Assembly (NCBI RefSeq): GCF_001956855.1
Contig: NZ_MTHD01000001.1
Coordinates: forward strand, 248,001 to 312,000
Reading direction: 5' to 3'
DNA length: 64,000 nucleotides
Source: Azonexus hydrophilus
GTDB taxonomy: Bacteria > Pseudomonadota > Gammaproteobacteria > Burkholderiales > Rhodocyclaceae
The notes beneath the pieces were generated by a model. That model saw only the letters and a list, made by a program, of their open reading frames with translations, did not search any database and was not told the DNA's origin. The position numbers and the translations under genes are program-made. Below, one piece after another: positions 27,073 to 36,429 of the stretch; positions within the stretch are counted from its first letter, which is position 1, and each line of letters begins with the position of its first letter.

Positions 27073-29529
27073 CTATGACTTTTGGCTTAATTGAATCCAT
27101 TTGAGTAGTGTTGTGTAGAAAACCTCGGGTTGCAGCGGTTTGGTGATGACGTCAACCATGCCCGCCTGCAGGCAGCCGGCCTTGTCTTCGACGAAGGCAT
27201 TGGCCGTCGTGGCGATGATCGGGATGGTTGTGTAGCCCGGCAGTTGCAGGATTTCCCGGGTGGCCGTCAGGCCGTCCATGACCGGCATCTGCATGTCCAT
27301 CAGGATCAGGTCGTAGTGCAGCCGGCGGGCGGCAGCCAGTGCCTGGCTGCCATCCTCGACGGCGTCGACCTGCAGGCCGGCATCTTCGAGCAGGATGCGG
27401 GTGATCTCGCGGTTGATCGGCTCGTCTTCCGCGAGCAGGACGCGCAGGCCGGGCGCAAGCGCGGTCAGTGCCTCTTCTGCCGGCAGGCGGACGGTACTGT
27501 CGGCGGGCTGGGCCTTTCCAGACCCGGCTTTTTCCAGCCAGGCGGTGAACCAGAAGGTGCTGCCCCGTGCCGGCTCGCTGTCGACGCCGGCTTCGCCGCC
27601 CATGGCGCGGGCGATGTTGCGGACGATGGCCAGTCCCAGTCCGGTGCCGCCGAATTTGCGTGTGGTCGAATTGTCGGCCTGCTCGAACGGGGCGAACAGG
27701 CGCTGGGCGACTTCGGCAGGAATGCCGATGCCGGTATCGCTGACGGCGAAATGCAGGCAGATACGTCGCGTTTCCTCGGCGGCGACCCCTATCGTCAAGC
27801 GAATGCTGCCGCTGGCGGTGAATTTGATGGCATTGCCCAGGTAGTTCAGCAGCGCCTGCTGCAGGCGGGTCGGATCACCGATCAGCGGCGGCAGGTCGGC
27901 GGGCAGGGACGAGGTGAAGCGCAACTGCTTGTCGGCGAGCTTGTCGTGCAGGATGGAGCCGAGATTTTCCAGGATTTCGTCGAGGCGAACCTCGATCTGT
28001 TCCAGCACGAACTTGCCGGATTCAATTTTTGACAGGTCGAGCACGCTGTTGATGGTCTGCAGCAGGTGCGTGCTGGCCCCTTCGAGCTTGCGCAGACGTT
28101 CGCTCTGGACGGGGTCGAGGCTGCCGCGGCGGATCAGGTGGGCCATTCCCATGATGGCGTTGAGCGGCGTCCGGATTTCATGGCTCATGTTGGCCAGGAA
28201 GCTGCTTTTGGTGCGGCTGGCCTGTTCCGCCTGCTCCTTGGCCAGATTCAGTTCCCGGGTCCGCTCCTCGACCAGTTCGGCGAGATGGTTGCGGTGGGCT
28301 GCAAGTTCGGCGGCCGCGCGTTTCTGCCCGGTGATGTCCTGTTTGACCGCCACGTAGTGGGTGATGCGTCCATCCGGTTGATGCAGCGGCGCGATGATCG
28401 CCGCTTCAATGTATTCGCTGCCATCCTTGCGCAGGTTGCTGAATTCGCCGTGCCAGACGGTGCCTTCGGCCAGTGCCCGCCACAGTGACTGGTAGGTTTC
28501 CGGGGCAGTCCGGCCAGACTGGAGGAGGCGCGGATTCCTGCCGATGACGTCCGCTGCCCGGTAGCCGGTAGTTTGTTCGAAGCAGGCATTGACGTATTCG
28601 ATGTTGCCGTGAAGATCGGTGATGACGATGCTCTCCGGGCTTTGCTCGACGGCCAGCGACAGCTTGCGCAGATGTTCCTCGCGCTGGCTGATTTCTTCCG
28701 CCATGCTGCCGAAGGCGCCGGCCAGCCGGGAGATTTCATCGCTGCCGCGAATGGCTAGCGGGTGGGCGTAATCGCCTTCGGCAATCCGCCGGGTTCCCTT
28801 CTCCAGACGCGAAAGACGCTGGACCACCAGCTTTTCTAGCAGCAGGCCGATGCAGCCCAGGAGCAGCAGGTAGCTGGCCAGCTTGATCAGCAACTGGTCG
28901 CCCCAGACCTGCCAGAAGCGGGTGTCGAACTTGTCGGTCGGAATACGCACGCTGATCAGGCCGCGCAGATCACCGATCCGGTAGTCGAAGGCCGGGTCGT
29001 TGGCGGCGATCAGGCCGGCTGGCGCGGCTTCCGGTTTGCCGTGGCATTTCAGGCAATATTCCTCGATCCATACCGGCGAGGTGAAGAGCAGCGCCTGGCG
29101 GCCGTCGTCGTCGAGGATTTCATCGACGCGTTCGGTCGCTTGCGGATTCTGGCGATACCACGCCATCGCCGCCAGTTCGTGACGGTCGGCCCGGTTGTCC
29201 GGGTTGCGCGGGCGGTCGGAAACGTTGTTGAAGCTGATGCCGGTGTCGCTGTGCTCGGCGAATTGATCGCCGATGCGTGACAGCGCATGGGCCGGCAGAA
29301 AACCGATGGTTTTCCGGTTGATCGGCAGTTCGCTGTCGAGAAACTGCTCGTGATAGATGCGCCGCGTCGCCATCATGATGTCGTAGACGGTGCGGGCGTT
29401 GGCTTCGGCCTCGCTGCGCATTTCCTGCTTCAGGCGGCCGTGGCTGAGCCACAGGTCGCCAGCAAACAGCAGGGCGACGAGCGCGCCGAGAAACAGCCAG
29501 ACCTGCTGCTTGAGTGTCATTTTCGCCAT
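27073..29529 (-). CDS. hybrid sensor histidine kinase with DUF3365 c-heme sensor domain
   Basis: About 818 aa from the ATG at 29529; an in-frame GTG at 29628 would add a proline-rich tail. Order: membrane helix (about 7-25); periplasmic DUF3365/Tll0287-like domain with a CLKCH heme c motif (Cys159, Cys162, His163); second membrane helix; HAMP; PAS/PAC; HisKA ([17 protein letters not shown]); HATPase; receiver domain ([12 protein letters not shown], phospho-Asp in [12 protein letters not shown]). No Hpt domain, so phosphotransfer must go to a separate protein. It likely senses redox state, NO or O2 through the heme. No response regulator is adjacent. Confidence 0.88.
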   Translation of the reverse strand: MAKMTLKQQVWLFLGALVALLFAGDLWLSHGRLKQEMRSEAEANARTVYDIMMATRRIYHEQFLDSELPINRKTIGFLPAHALSRIGDQFAEHSDTGISFNNVSDRPRNPDNRADRHELAAMAWYRQNPQATERVDEILDDDGRQALLFTSPVWIEEYCLKCHGKPEAAPAGLIAANDPAFDYRIGDLRGLISVRIPTDKFDTRFWQVWGDQLLIKLASYLLLLGCIGLLLEKLVVQRLSRLEKGTRRIAEGDYAHPLAIRGSDEISRLAGAFGSMAEEISQREEHLRKLSLAVEQSPESIVITDLHGNIEYVNACFEQTTGYRAADVIGRNPRLLQSGRTAPETYQSLWRALAEGTVWHGEFSNLRKDGSEYIEAAIIAPLHQPDGRITHYVAVKQDITGQKRAAAELAAHRNHLAELVEERTRELNLAKEQAEQASRTKSSFLANMSHEIRTPLNAIMGMAHLIRRGSLDPVQSERLRKLEGASTHLLQTINSVLDLSKIESGKFVLEQIEVRLDEILENLGSILHDKLADKQLRFTSSLPADLPPLIGDPTRLQQALLNYLGNAIKFTASGSIRLTIGVAAEETRRICLHFAVSDTGIGIPAEVAQRLFAPFEQADNSTTRKFGGTGLGLAIVRNIARAMGGEAGVDSEPARGSTFWFTAWLEKAGSGKAQPADSTVRLPAEEALTALAPGLRVLLAEDEPINREITRILLEDAGLQVDAVEDGSQALAAARRLHYDLILMDMQMPVMDGLTATREILQLPGYTTIPIIATTANAFVEDKAGCLQAGMVDVITKPLQPEVFYTTLLKWIQLSQKS

Positions 29530-29676
29530 GCCGCGGTCAACAGGCGAAATTGCGGTATTTCCGGGAGAGGCAGGTAGGGCAATTGGCGGCGGCAGGGTTT
29601 CGGGATATGCCGGGATGCTATGCCGCACGCCTCGCCGTGGCTTTGAGATGCCTCAAAAGTCGGCTGCTGCTGCCCT

Positions 29677-30288
29677 TTATCTTTGCTTGAGTGCGACCAG
29701 TGGCACCACCTCCGGCATTTCGATGCGCGGACGGTCGGTTTCCACGGCGGCCAGCGGCTCACATTCGACCAGGCTGGCCAGGCAGCGCCGGGTCAGTTCC
29801 TGGTAGGTGCGGGTACCTTCGCCCTTCCAGGCGATCTCTTCGTCGGTCAGTTCGCGTACCACCCTGGCCGGCATGCCGGCCGCCAGGCTGCGCGACGGAA
29901 TTTCGGCGCCGGCCTTGACGAAGGCGCTGGCGGCGACAATCGCTGATTCCCCGATGACGGCGTTGTCCATGATCACCGCATTCATGCCGATCAGCGCGTT
30001 GCGTCCGATGCGGCAGCCGTGCAGCACGGCGCCATGGCCGATGTGACCGTCTTCCTCGACGACCGTGTCGGTGCCGGGAAAACCGTGCATGACGCAGGTG
30101 TCCTGCAGGTTGGCGCCGCGCTCCAGGATCAGCCGGCCAAAATCGCCGCGCAGGCTGGCGCAGGGACCGACATAGCAATCGGGGCCGACGATGACATCGC
30201 CGATGAGCACGGCACTGGGGTGAACGAAAGCGGTGGGATCGACCACCGGCACGATGCCGTCGATGGCATAGACGCGGAGTTGGGACAT
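29677..30288 (-). CDS. paaY: PaaY-type gamma-carbonic anhydrase fold thioesterase
   Basis: 203 aa left-handed beta-helix protein with hexapeptide repeats. The metal-binding histidines appear in CVMHGFPG and [12 protein letters not shown]. Length and the C-terminal extension ([20 protein letters not shown]) match PaaY, which hydrolyses dead-end 2-hydroxycyclohepta-1,4,6-triene-formyl-CoA and spares CoA. The start at 30288 has GAGG upstream. It stands apart from the main paa operon, divergent from an IclR regulator. Confidence 0.9.
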   Translation of the reverse strand: MSQLRVYAIDGIVPVVDPTAFVHPSAVLIGDVIVGPDCYVGPCASLRGDFGRLILERGANLQDTCVMHGFPGTDTVVEEDGHIGHGAVLHGCRIGRNALIGMNAVIMDNAVIGESAIVAASAFVKAGAEIPSRSLAAGMPARVVRELTDEEIAWKGEGTRTYQELTRRCLASLVECEPLAAVETDRPRIEMPEVVPLVALKQR

Positions 30289-30316
30289 GCTGGCCTCAAT
30301 GACAAAACATCGGAAG

Positions 30317-30328
30317 ATTCTATAGAAT
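30317..30328. promoter_or_regulatory. 12-bp palindrome between paaY and iclR gene
   Basis: ATTCTATAGAAT is a perfect palindrome in the 77-bp AT-rich gap between the divergent paaY and IclR genes. Its position suits an operator bound by the adjacent IclR protein; the assignment is inferred. Confidence 0.45.
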
Positions 30329-30365
30329 AAAACAAGTTTCTCATTCGGGAATTTTTGGAGCACTC

Positions 30366-31166
30366 ATGAGCGAAGAGATGGACGGCAAACACGGCGTGCA
30401 ATCGCTGGAGATCGGTATGGGCATCCTGCGCGCCATGGTCAATGGCCAGCGCTCGATGATGCTCAAGGACATCGCGGTGGCGGCCGAGATGCCGCCATCG
30501 AAGGCGCACCGTTACCTGGTGAGCCTGATTCGTGCCGGCTTCGTCGAGCAGGATCCGATCACCTCGCGCTACGACCTCGGGCCGTTTGCGCTGAATATCG
30601 GGCTCGTCGCCATCGATCGCCTCGACCGGGTGCGACTCGGCCTGACGGCGATTGCCCAGTTGCGCGACCAGATCAACGAGACCACGGCGCTGGCGGTATG
30701 GAGCGAAACCGGCCCGGTCATCGTGCGTTGGGAGCGGCCGCGGCGACCGATTACCGTCAACGTCGTTACCGGGACCGCGCTGGAATTGCTGACTTCGGCC
30801 AGCGGCCGGGTTTTTGCGGCCTGGCTGGCGAATGATGCGGTCGACCGCCAGATTGCCCGCGAATTGAAAAAGCCCGGCCTGCCGCCGCATCTGAAGACGC
30901 GTGCCGATGTCGACCGGATGCTGGCCCAGGTCAGGGCCGATGGCTACGCGGCGATTTCCGACTACTACCTGGTGACCGGCGTCGAGGCCGTAGCCGCACC
31001 GGTTTTCAATTTCCGCAACGAAATTACCATGGCCATGCTGGCGGTCGGGGTCAAGGGCATGTTCGACATGAGTCCGGGTAGCGCTGTGGTGACCGGGGTG
31101 ACGCGGGCGGCGGCCGAGTTGTCGGTGCGCCTTGGCTATACCGGTGAGGAAAAGAAGACCGGTTGA
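30366..31166 (+). CDS. IclR family transcriptional regulator
   Basis: 266 aa. N-terminal winged helix-turn-helix (GVQSLEIGMGILRAMV...LKDIAVAAEMPPSKAHRYLVSLIRAGFVEQD) and C-terminal IclR effector domain (ALAVWSETGPVIVRW...YYLVTGVEAVAAPVFN). IclR proteins of this kind control aromatic-acid uptake and catabolic operons, with an aromatic acid as ligand. It is upstream of the outer-membrane protein and liv operon and divergent from paaY. The effector is not known. Confidence 0.92.
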   Translation: MSEEMDGKHGVQSLEIGMGILRAMVNGQRSMMLKDIAVAAEMPPSKAHRYLVSLIRAGFVEQDPITSRYDLGPFALNIGLVAIDRLDRVRLGLTAIAQLRDQINETTALAVWSETGPVIVRWERPRRPITVNVVTGTALELLTSASGRVFAAWLANDAVDRQIARELKKPGLPPHLKTRADVDRMLAQVRADGYAAISDYYLVTGVEAVAAPVFNFRNEITMAMLAVGVKGMFDMSPGSAVVTGVTRAAAELSVRLGYTGEEKKTG

Positions 31167-31278
31167 TCGCCGCGCCGGAAAAGGTTTTTTGCGCCAGGTC
31201 AAGGTGAGCCCAGGGGCTGGCGGCAAACAATGCAGCGTCGGACGCAACATGGCGTCCACCTGATCCGGGGATGTTCCG

Positions 31279-32232
31279 ATGCAGCAAGCACGTGAATGCA
31301 GCAACTACCGCCGTCCGGCGGCGTGGTTCGCCCTTGGCCTGGCACTGGCCTGCTGCCAGGCCAGTGCCACCGAAGGCGGCGGCAGCGCCTATCCGGTCGG
31401 TGTCGAGACCAACTACACCGGCCTGATGCTGCCCGAAGGCAGCCATCTGCTGGTCTATTACCAGCACTATCAGGCGAACGAAGCCCGCGACAATCACGGC
31501 CGGGACAATCCGCGCTTCGCCTATTTCCGCAGCCGTGCCGATGTCGTGGCGCTGCGTCTTTCCCACGTCTGGCGCACGGTACGGATTGCCGGCGCGACGC
31601 TGGAAAGCCGTGTGGTCCTGCCGCTGCCACAGGTCGATCTGCGGCTCGGCATTGCCCGCCCGGCCCCGCTGGGGGCACTCGATCGCAGCGGCTCGAGCAA
31701 AGGTGCCGGTGACCTCACGGTCGCCCCGCTGCTCCTTGGCTGGCATGGCCCCAGCCTGCACCAGATGGCGGGTTTCGAGATGATTCTGCCGACCGGCGAA
31801 TACGACCGCGACCGGCCGGTCAACGCCGGGCGCAATGCTTGGCAGGCGGCGGCGCTGTATGGTCTGACCTGGCTGCCGGGCCGCTGGGAAGCCTCGGCGC
31901 GTGTGCGCTACGCGATCAACGGCCGCAACGATGCAACCGACTATCGATCCGGGAACGAACTGAGCCTGGAGTTCAGCGGCGGCTACAAGTTCATGCCCGG
32001 CTGGTCGGCCGGGCTGAATGGCTACGCCTATCGCCAGACCAGCGACGACCGGCAGTCCGGTGCGGCGGTCAATGGCGACGGCAACCGGGCGGCGGTCAAC
32101 GCCATCGGCCCGTACCTGGCCTGGTCACCATCGCGCGGCTTCGGTCTGGTCGCCAAGTTCCAGGTCGAGTCCGGGGCACGGAACCGGGCGGAGGGGAACC
32201 GTTTCTGGCTGCAGGGGCGTTACGCGTTCTGA
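31279..32232 (+). CDS. outer-membrane protein of the phenol MetA-pathway transporter family
   Basis: 317 aa with a signal peptide ending near CCQASATE. The mature part has alternating beta-strand character and ends in phenylalanine (RYAF), typical of outer-membrane barrels. Segments such as NYTGLMLPEGSHLLVYYQHY and the C-terminal GPYLAWSPSRGFGLVAKFQVE fit the Phenol_MetA_deg family, linked to aromatic uptake. It stands just before the liv-type importer genes, consistent with a channel for an aromatic acid. Confidence 0.8.
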   Translation: MQQARECSNYRRPAAWFALGLALACCQASATEGGGSAYPVGVETNYTGLMLPEGSHLLVYYQHYQANEARDNHGRDNPRFAYFRSRADVVALRLSHVWRTVRIAGATLESRVVLPLPQVDLRLGIARPAPLGALDRSGSSKGAGDLTVAPLLLGWHGPSLHQMAGFEMILPTGEYDRDRPVNAGRNAWQAAALYGLTWLPGRWEASARVRYAINGRNDATDYRSGNELSLEFSGGYKFMPGWSAGLNGYAYRQTSDDRQSGAAVNGDGNRAAVNAIGPYLAWSPSRGFGLVAKFQVESGARNRAEGNRFWLQGRYAF

Positions 32233-32270
32233 GGGGCTGAGCGGCGGCCTGCCGGGAAATTGGCTGCTTT

Positions 32271-32286
32271 TTGCGGTCGACCGCAA
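32271..32286. repeat. 16-bp perfect palindrome TTGCGGTCGACCGCAA
   Basis: Located in the 228-bp gap between the outer-membrane protein gene and the liv operon. It shares its core with the palindrome at 405-428. It could be a binding site or a recurring genome motif. Confidence 0.6.
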
Positions 32287-32372
32287 GATTTCGAGAAATC
32301 CCTGAAGGCAGCGGTACTCAGGCTATTGATACAAATAATCGGCGCGAGTCGATTTTTTTGTCTCAATTAACA

Positions 32373-32401
32373 TTGACAGAATGAGTTTCCTATTTCAGAA
32401 T
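32373..32401 (+). promoter_or_regulatory. candidate sigma-70 promoter of the liv operon
   Basis: Consensus -35 TTGACA (32373-32378) and CAGAAT (32396-32401) with a 17-bp spacer, about 60 bp upstream of the first Shine-Dalgarno. The region is locally AT-rich. Assignment from sequence only. Confidence 0.55.
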
Positions 32402-32460
32402 TTCCCTCATCGATCCGCGGAAAGCGGACGCAACGAACAAGACAACAGGAGGAGACAAAG

Positions 32461-32523
32461 ATGACCTTGCCCAAGCGGAGTGCTGCGCCGGGCGCGCAGC
32501 CTGCACGGAAGGGAGGCCGCTGA
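32461..32523 (+). CDS. 20-codon leader ORF coupled to livH
   Basis: A short frame with a strong ribosome binding site (GGAGGAGACAAAG directly upstream) encoding 20 residues rich in Lys, Arg, Pro and Gly, with no hydrophobic segment. Its TGA overlaps the livH ATG by one base (TGATG), so ribosomes finishing it could restart at livH. It may be only a coupling leader or a vestige; it does not resemble a known peptide. Confidence 0.5.
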   Translation: MTLPKRSAAPGAQPARKGGR

Positions 32524-33398
32524 TGCTGGCCGAGTTCCTGCAATTCCTGTTTTCCGGGCTGACCGTCGGCGCCACCTACGCGCTGGCAGCGCTCGGTTTC
32601 ACGCTGATCTACAATGCCAGCAACGTCATCAACTTCGCTCAGGGCGAGTTCATCATGCTCGGCGGCATGCTTTCGGTGTTCTTCACCATGGCCGGGTTGC
32701 CCATGCCGGTGGCGCTGGCGCTAGCCATCCTGGTGCCGGCCATCGTTGGCGTCATCGTCGAGAAACTGGCGATCGAACCGGTCAAGGGCGCCGAGACGGT
32801 GACGCTGATCATCATCACCATCGGCGCCTCGCTGGTCATCCGCGGCCTGATCCAGGTCTGGCTAGGCAAGGGCACCTTCGCGCTGCCGGCGTTCTCCGGC
32901 GAGGAACCGATCCAGATCCTCGGCGCCACGCTGATGCCGCAGAGCCTGTGGGTGTTCGGGGTGACCGCCGTCGTCGTCGCCGTGCTCTGGTATTTCTTCA
33001 ACCGCACGCTTTCCGGCAAGGCCATGCTGGCAACGTCGTTCAACCGCCTGGCGGCGGAACTGGTCGGCATCAACACCAGCTGGGTGCTGTTCATGAGCTT
33101 TGCCATGTCGGCGGCGCTGGGGGCGCTCGGCGGCATCCTGATCGCGCCGATCACGATGACTTCCTACGATGTTGGCATCATGCTCGGCCTCAAGGGTTTC
33201 GTCGCGGCGGTGGTCGGTGGGCTCGGCAACGGGCTCGGCGCGGTGATCGGCGGTCTGCTGGTCGGCATCCTCGAAGCCATGGGCGCCGGCTACATCTCGT
33301 CGGCCTACAAGGATGCGATTCCCTTCGTGCTCATCCTCTTCATCCTGTTCTTCATGCCGCGCGGCCTGTTTGGCGGCAAATCGACCGATCGGGTGTAA
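32523..33398 (+). CDS. branched-chain-type ABC transporter permease LivH
   Basis: 291 aa polytopic membrane protein. The LivH signature GLTVGATYALAALGFTLIYNASNVINFAQGEFIMLGG is at the N terminus and VVGGLGNGLGAVIGGLLVGILE near the C terminus. With the following LivM it forms the channel of an importer for branched-chain amino acids or, in this setting, aromatic acids. GGGAGG lies upstream inside the leader ORF. Confidence 0.93.
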   Translation: MLAEFLQFLFSGLTVGATYALAALGFTLIYNASNVINFAQGEFIMLGGMLSVFFTMAGLPMPVALALAILVPAIVGVIVEKLAIEPVKGAETVTLIIITIGASLVIRGLIQVWLGKGTFALPAFSGEEPIQILGATLMPQSLWVFGVTAVVVAVLWYFFNRTLSGKAMLATSFNRLAAELVGINTSWVLFMSFAMSAALGALGGILIAPITMTSYDVGIMLGLKGFVAAVVGGLGNGLGAVIGGLLVGILEAMGAGYISSAYKDAIPFVLILFILFFMPRGLFGGKSTDRV

Positions 33399-33400
33399 GC

Positions 33401-34333
33401 ATGCAAAAGAAACTCAACATCGGTCTGCTGATCGTCATCTTCATCCTGCTGGCCGTGCCTTTCGTGGTGCCCAACAGCTTCTACCTCGACCTGGCCATCC
33501 GCATGGCGATCAACGCCATGATCGTGCTCGGCCTCAACCTGCTGATCGGTTTTGCCGGCCAGATCAGTCTGGGACATGCCGGCTTCCTCGGCATCGGCGC
33601 CTATGCGTCGGCCGTGCTGCCGACGCATTTCGGCTGGCATCCGCTGCTGGCGATGCTTGGCGGTTGCGTCATCACCGGCATCCTGGCGGCGCTGGTCGCT
33701 CGCCCGATCTTCAAGCTGAAAGGGCACTACCTGGCGATGGCGACGCTCGGTCTGGGCATCATCATCAACATCACGCTGCGCAACGAAGCGCAGTGGACCG
33801 GCGGGCCGGACGGCATGCCGGTGCCGCCGATGAGCCTGTTCGGTACCGAAATCTACAGCGACAAGACCTGGTACTGGATTGTCGCGGCGCTGCTGGTGAT
33901 CGCCGTCTGGGCTTCGCAGAACCTGATCGATTCGCCGTTCGGCCGGGCACTGCGCGCGCTGCACGGTTCCGAAGTGGCCTCACAGGTGGTCGGCGTCAAT
34001 GTCGTCCGCTACAAGGTGTCGATCTTCGTGCTGTCGGCGGTGTTCGCCAGCCTGATGGGCAGCATCACGGCGCATTACATCGGTTTTGTCAGCCCGAATT
34101 TTGCCGATTTCTTCCATTCCATCGAACTCGTCACCATGGTTGTCGTCGGCGGCATGGCCTCGGTGTTCGGCTCGCTCGTCGGGGCCGTGCTACTGACTGC
34201 GCTGCCGCAGGCCCTGACCAGTTTCGAAGGCTGGGAGACGGTGGTTTTCGGTGCCATCCTGATGGGCTTCATGATCTTCCTGCCCAAGGGCATCGTGCCG
34301 ACGCTGGCCGCCAAGTTCGGCAAGGGAGAGTGA
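33401..34333 (+). CDS. branched-chain-type ABC transporter permease LivM
   Basis: 310 aa polytopic membrane protein. LivM signature LNLLIGFAGQISLGHAGFLGIGAYASAVL near residue 45 and MVVVGGMASVFGSLVGAVLLTALP near 250. The ATG at 33401 is 2 bp after livH. It overlaps nothing and is followed 1 bp later by livG. Confidence 0.93.
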   Translation: MQKKLNIGLLIVIFILLAVPFVVPNSFYLDLAIRMAINAMIVLGLNLLIGFAGQISLGHAGFLGIGAYASAVLPTHFGWHPLLAMLGGCVITGILAALVARPIFKLKGHYLAMATLGLGIIINITLRNEAQWTGGPDGMPVPPMSLFGTEIYSDKTWYWIVAALLVIAVWASQNLIDSPFGRALRALHGSEVASQVVGVNVVRYKVSIFVLSAVFASLMGSITAHYIGFVSPNFADFFHSIELVTMVVVGGMASVFGSLVGAVLLTALPQALTSFEGWETVVFGAILMGFMIFLPKGIVPTLAAKFGKGE

Positions 34334-34334
34334 C

Positions 34335-35096
34335 ATGGCACTGCTTGAAGTCAAGGACCTGTCCATCCATTTCGGCGGCGTCAAGGCCGTCCAGAACGTC
34401 AGCTTCAGTATCGACCAAGGCATCGTTTATTCGGTGATCGGCCCCAACGGCGCCGGCAAGACGACGTTGTTCAACCTGATCACCGGGGTCTACAAGCCGA
34501 CCACGGGCGAAATCCGCCTCGATGGCGAAGCGATCCACGGCAAGTCGCCGGATCAGCTGGCCGAGCGCGGCATGGCGCGGACCTTCCAGAACCTGCAGAT
34601 CTGCATGAACATGAGTGCCGTCGAGAATGTCATGGTCGGCGCCCACCTGCGTCTCGACCGCAATCTCTTCAAGGCGGCGCTGCGTCTGCCGGGACTGCGC
34701 CGGCGCGATGCCGAACTGCGCGCCGAAGCGACGCAACTGATGCACTTCGTCGGTCTCGACGCCTACGTCAATGAACGTGCCGACGCGATGCCCTACGGCG
34801 CGCTGAAGCGCCTGGAAATCGCCCGGGCGCTGGCGATGAAACCGCGCATTATCTTTCTCGACGAGCCGGCGGCCGGCCTGAATCCGCGGGAAACCATCGA
34901 GGTCGATCATCTGGTGCGCAAGGTGGCCGATTCCGGCATCACCGTCGTCCTCGTCGAACACGACATGAAGATGGTGATGAACCTGTCGGACCGCATCCTC
35001 GTGCTCGATTACGGCAAGAAGCTGGCCGAGGGCAGCGGCGCCGAAGTTCGCAACAATCCGGACGTGATCGCCGCCTATCTCGGCGCGCACGCTTAA
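34335..35096 (+). CDS. branched-chain-type ABC transporter ATPase LivG
   Basis: 253 aa ATPase. Walker A GPNGAGKTT near residue 36, Q-loop TFQNLQICMNMSAVENV, signature region PYGALKRLEIARALAMKPRIIFLDEPAAGLN with Walker B, and H-loop VEHDMKMVM. The ABC signature is divergent (YGALKR instead of LSGGQ), which is common in LivG. Partner ATPase is the next gene. Confidence 0.94.
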   Translation: MALLEVKDLSIHFGGVKAVQNVSFSIDQGIVYSVIGPNGAGKTTLFNLITGVYKPTTGEIRLDGEAIHGKSPDQLAERGMARTFQNLQICMNMSAVENVMVGAHLRLDRNLFKAALRLPGLRRRDAELRAEATQLMHFVGLDAYVNERADAMPYGALKRLEIARALAMKPRIIFLDEPAAGLNPRETIEVDHLVRKVADSGITVVLVEHDMKMVMNLSDRILVLDYGKKLAEGSGAEVRNNPDVIAAYLGAHA

Positions 35097-35105
35097 GGGG
35101 GCAGC

Positions 35106-36422
35106 ATGGAAGCATTGCGCATCATTACCGAAGAACACCAGAACCTCTGGCGCATCGCCGTGACCATGGAACAGGTGGCGGACGAGATTGAGGCCGGTGG
35201 CCATATCGAACGCGAGTTCTTCAACTCGCTATTCGACTACATCGAGCAGTTCGTCGATCGTGCCCACCATCCCAAGGAAGACGACTACCTGTTCCGTCTG
35301 CTCCGCCTGCGCTCGGATGACGCCGTGGCCATTCTCGACCGCCTGCAGGCCGAGCACCGCAACGGTCCGGAAAACCTCAAGGCCCTGCGCACCAAGCTGG
35401 CCGATGCCGCCGCCGGCAAACTTGGCGGTGCTGATTTCGCCTACGCCCTGCGCGTCTATACCGAGGGGCTGAAGAGTCACATCCACAGCGAGGAAAAGGA
35501 CGCGATTCCTCTCGCCCGCGAGGTGTTGACCGCAGAAGACTGGGCGGAAATCGACCGTGCCTTCCTCGACAACGAAGATCCGATCTTCGGCGAGAAGGCC
35601 AAAGCCGAGTTTCGCGAACTGTTCCATCGCATCGTCAGCCTGGCGCCGGAATCGATCGGCCTCGGCGCCCACAGCGGCGGCACCTTGCAGGCCGGCGCCG
35701 TGCCCGGTCAGCGCGAGGTGCTGTTGTCGGTGTCGGGGCTGGAAAGCTGTTATGGCCGGATCACGGCACTCAAGGGCATCGACCTGGAAGTGCGCAAGGG
35801 CGAACTGGTGGCGCTGGTCGGTGCCAACGGCGCCGGCAAGACCACCTTCCTGCGTACGCTCTCCGGCGTACAGCCGATGAGCGGCGGCAAGATCCTGTTC
35901 GAGGGCGACGACATCTCCCGTCTGCGTTCCGATCTGCGCATGCGTCGCGGTATCTGCCAGAGCCCGGAAGGTCGCCAGGTCTTCGGGCCGCTGTCGATCG
36001 AGGACAACCTGCGCCTTGGCGCCTACACCCAGCCGAAGCAGCAGGTGCCGGAAGACATGGAGAAGGTCTTTTCCATGTTCCCTATCCTCAAGGAAAAGCG
36101 CCACTTGCCGGCCGGCACGCTGTCCGGCGGCCAGCAGCAGATGCTGGCCATCGGCCGGGCACTGATGGGCCGGCCGAAGATGCTGCTGCTCGATGAGCCG
36201 TCAATGGGCCTGGCACCGCTGCTGGTCGAGGAAGTGTTCAACGTCATCAAGACCTTGAAGGCACAGGGCATGACCATCCTGCTGGTCGAGCAGAATGCCT
36301 TTGCCGCACTGGCGATCGCCGACCGCGGCTATGTACTGGAAACCGGCAACGTCACCCTGACCGGCACCGGCCAGGAACTGATCAGCAATGAACAGGTCCG
36401 TGCCGCCTATCTCGGCATGTAG
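35106..36422 (+). CDS. hemerythrin domain-LivF ABC ATPase fusion
   Basis: 438 aa, about 200 longer than ordinary LivF. Residues 1-170 are a hemerythrin/HHE four-helix domain: His11, His54-x3-Glu58, His84 and His127-x4-Asp132 match the diiron ligand pattern. A linker of about 30 aa leads to a complete LivF ATPase (from about 203): Walker A GANGAGKTT near 240, LSGGQQQMLAIGRALM, Walker B LLLDEPSMGL, H-loop VEQNAFAAL. There is no stop or frameshift at the junction. The domain could tune uptake to oxygen or redox state; this is inference. It is the last gene of the liv operon. Confidence 0.88.
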   Translation: MEALRIITEEHQNLWRIAVTMEQVADEIEAGGHIEREFFNSLFDYIEQFVDRAHHPKEDDYLFRLLRLRSDDAVAILDRLQAEHRNGPENLKALRTKLADAAAGKLGGADFAYALRVYTEGLKSHIHSEEKDAIPLAREVLTAEDWAEIDRAFLDNEDPIFGEKAKAEFRELFHRIVSLAPESIGLGAHSGGTLQAGAVPGQREVLLSVSGLESCYGRITALKGIDLEVRKGELVALVGANGAGKTTFLRTLSGVQPMSGGKILFEGDDISRLRSDLRMRRGICQSPEGRQVFGPLSIEDNLRLGAYTQPKQQVPEDMEKVFSMFPILKEKRHLPAGTLSGGQQQMLAIGRALMGRPKMLLLDEPSMGLAPLLVEEVFNVIKTLKAQGMTILLVEQNAFAALAIADRGYVLETGNVTLTGTGQELISNEQVRAAYLGM

Positions 36423-36429
36423 GAAGTCC

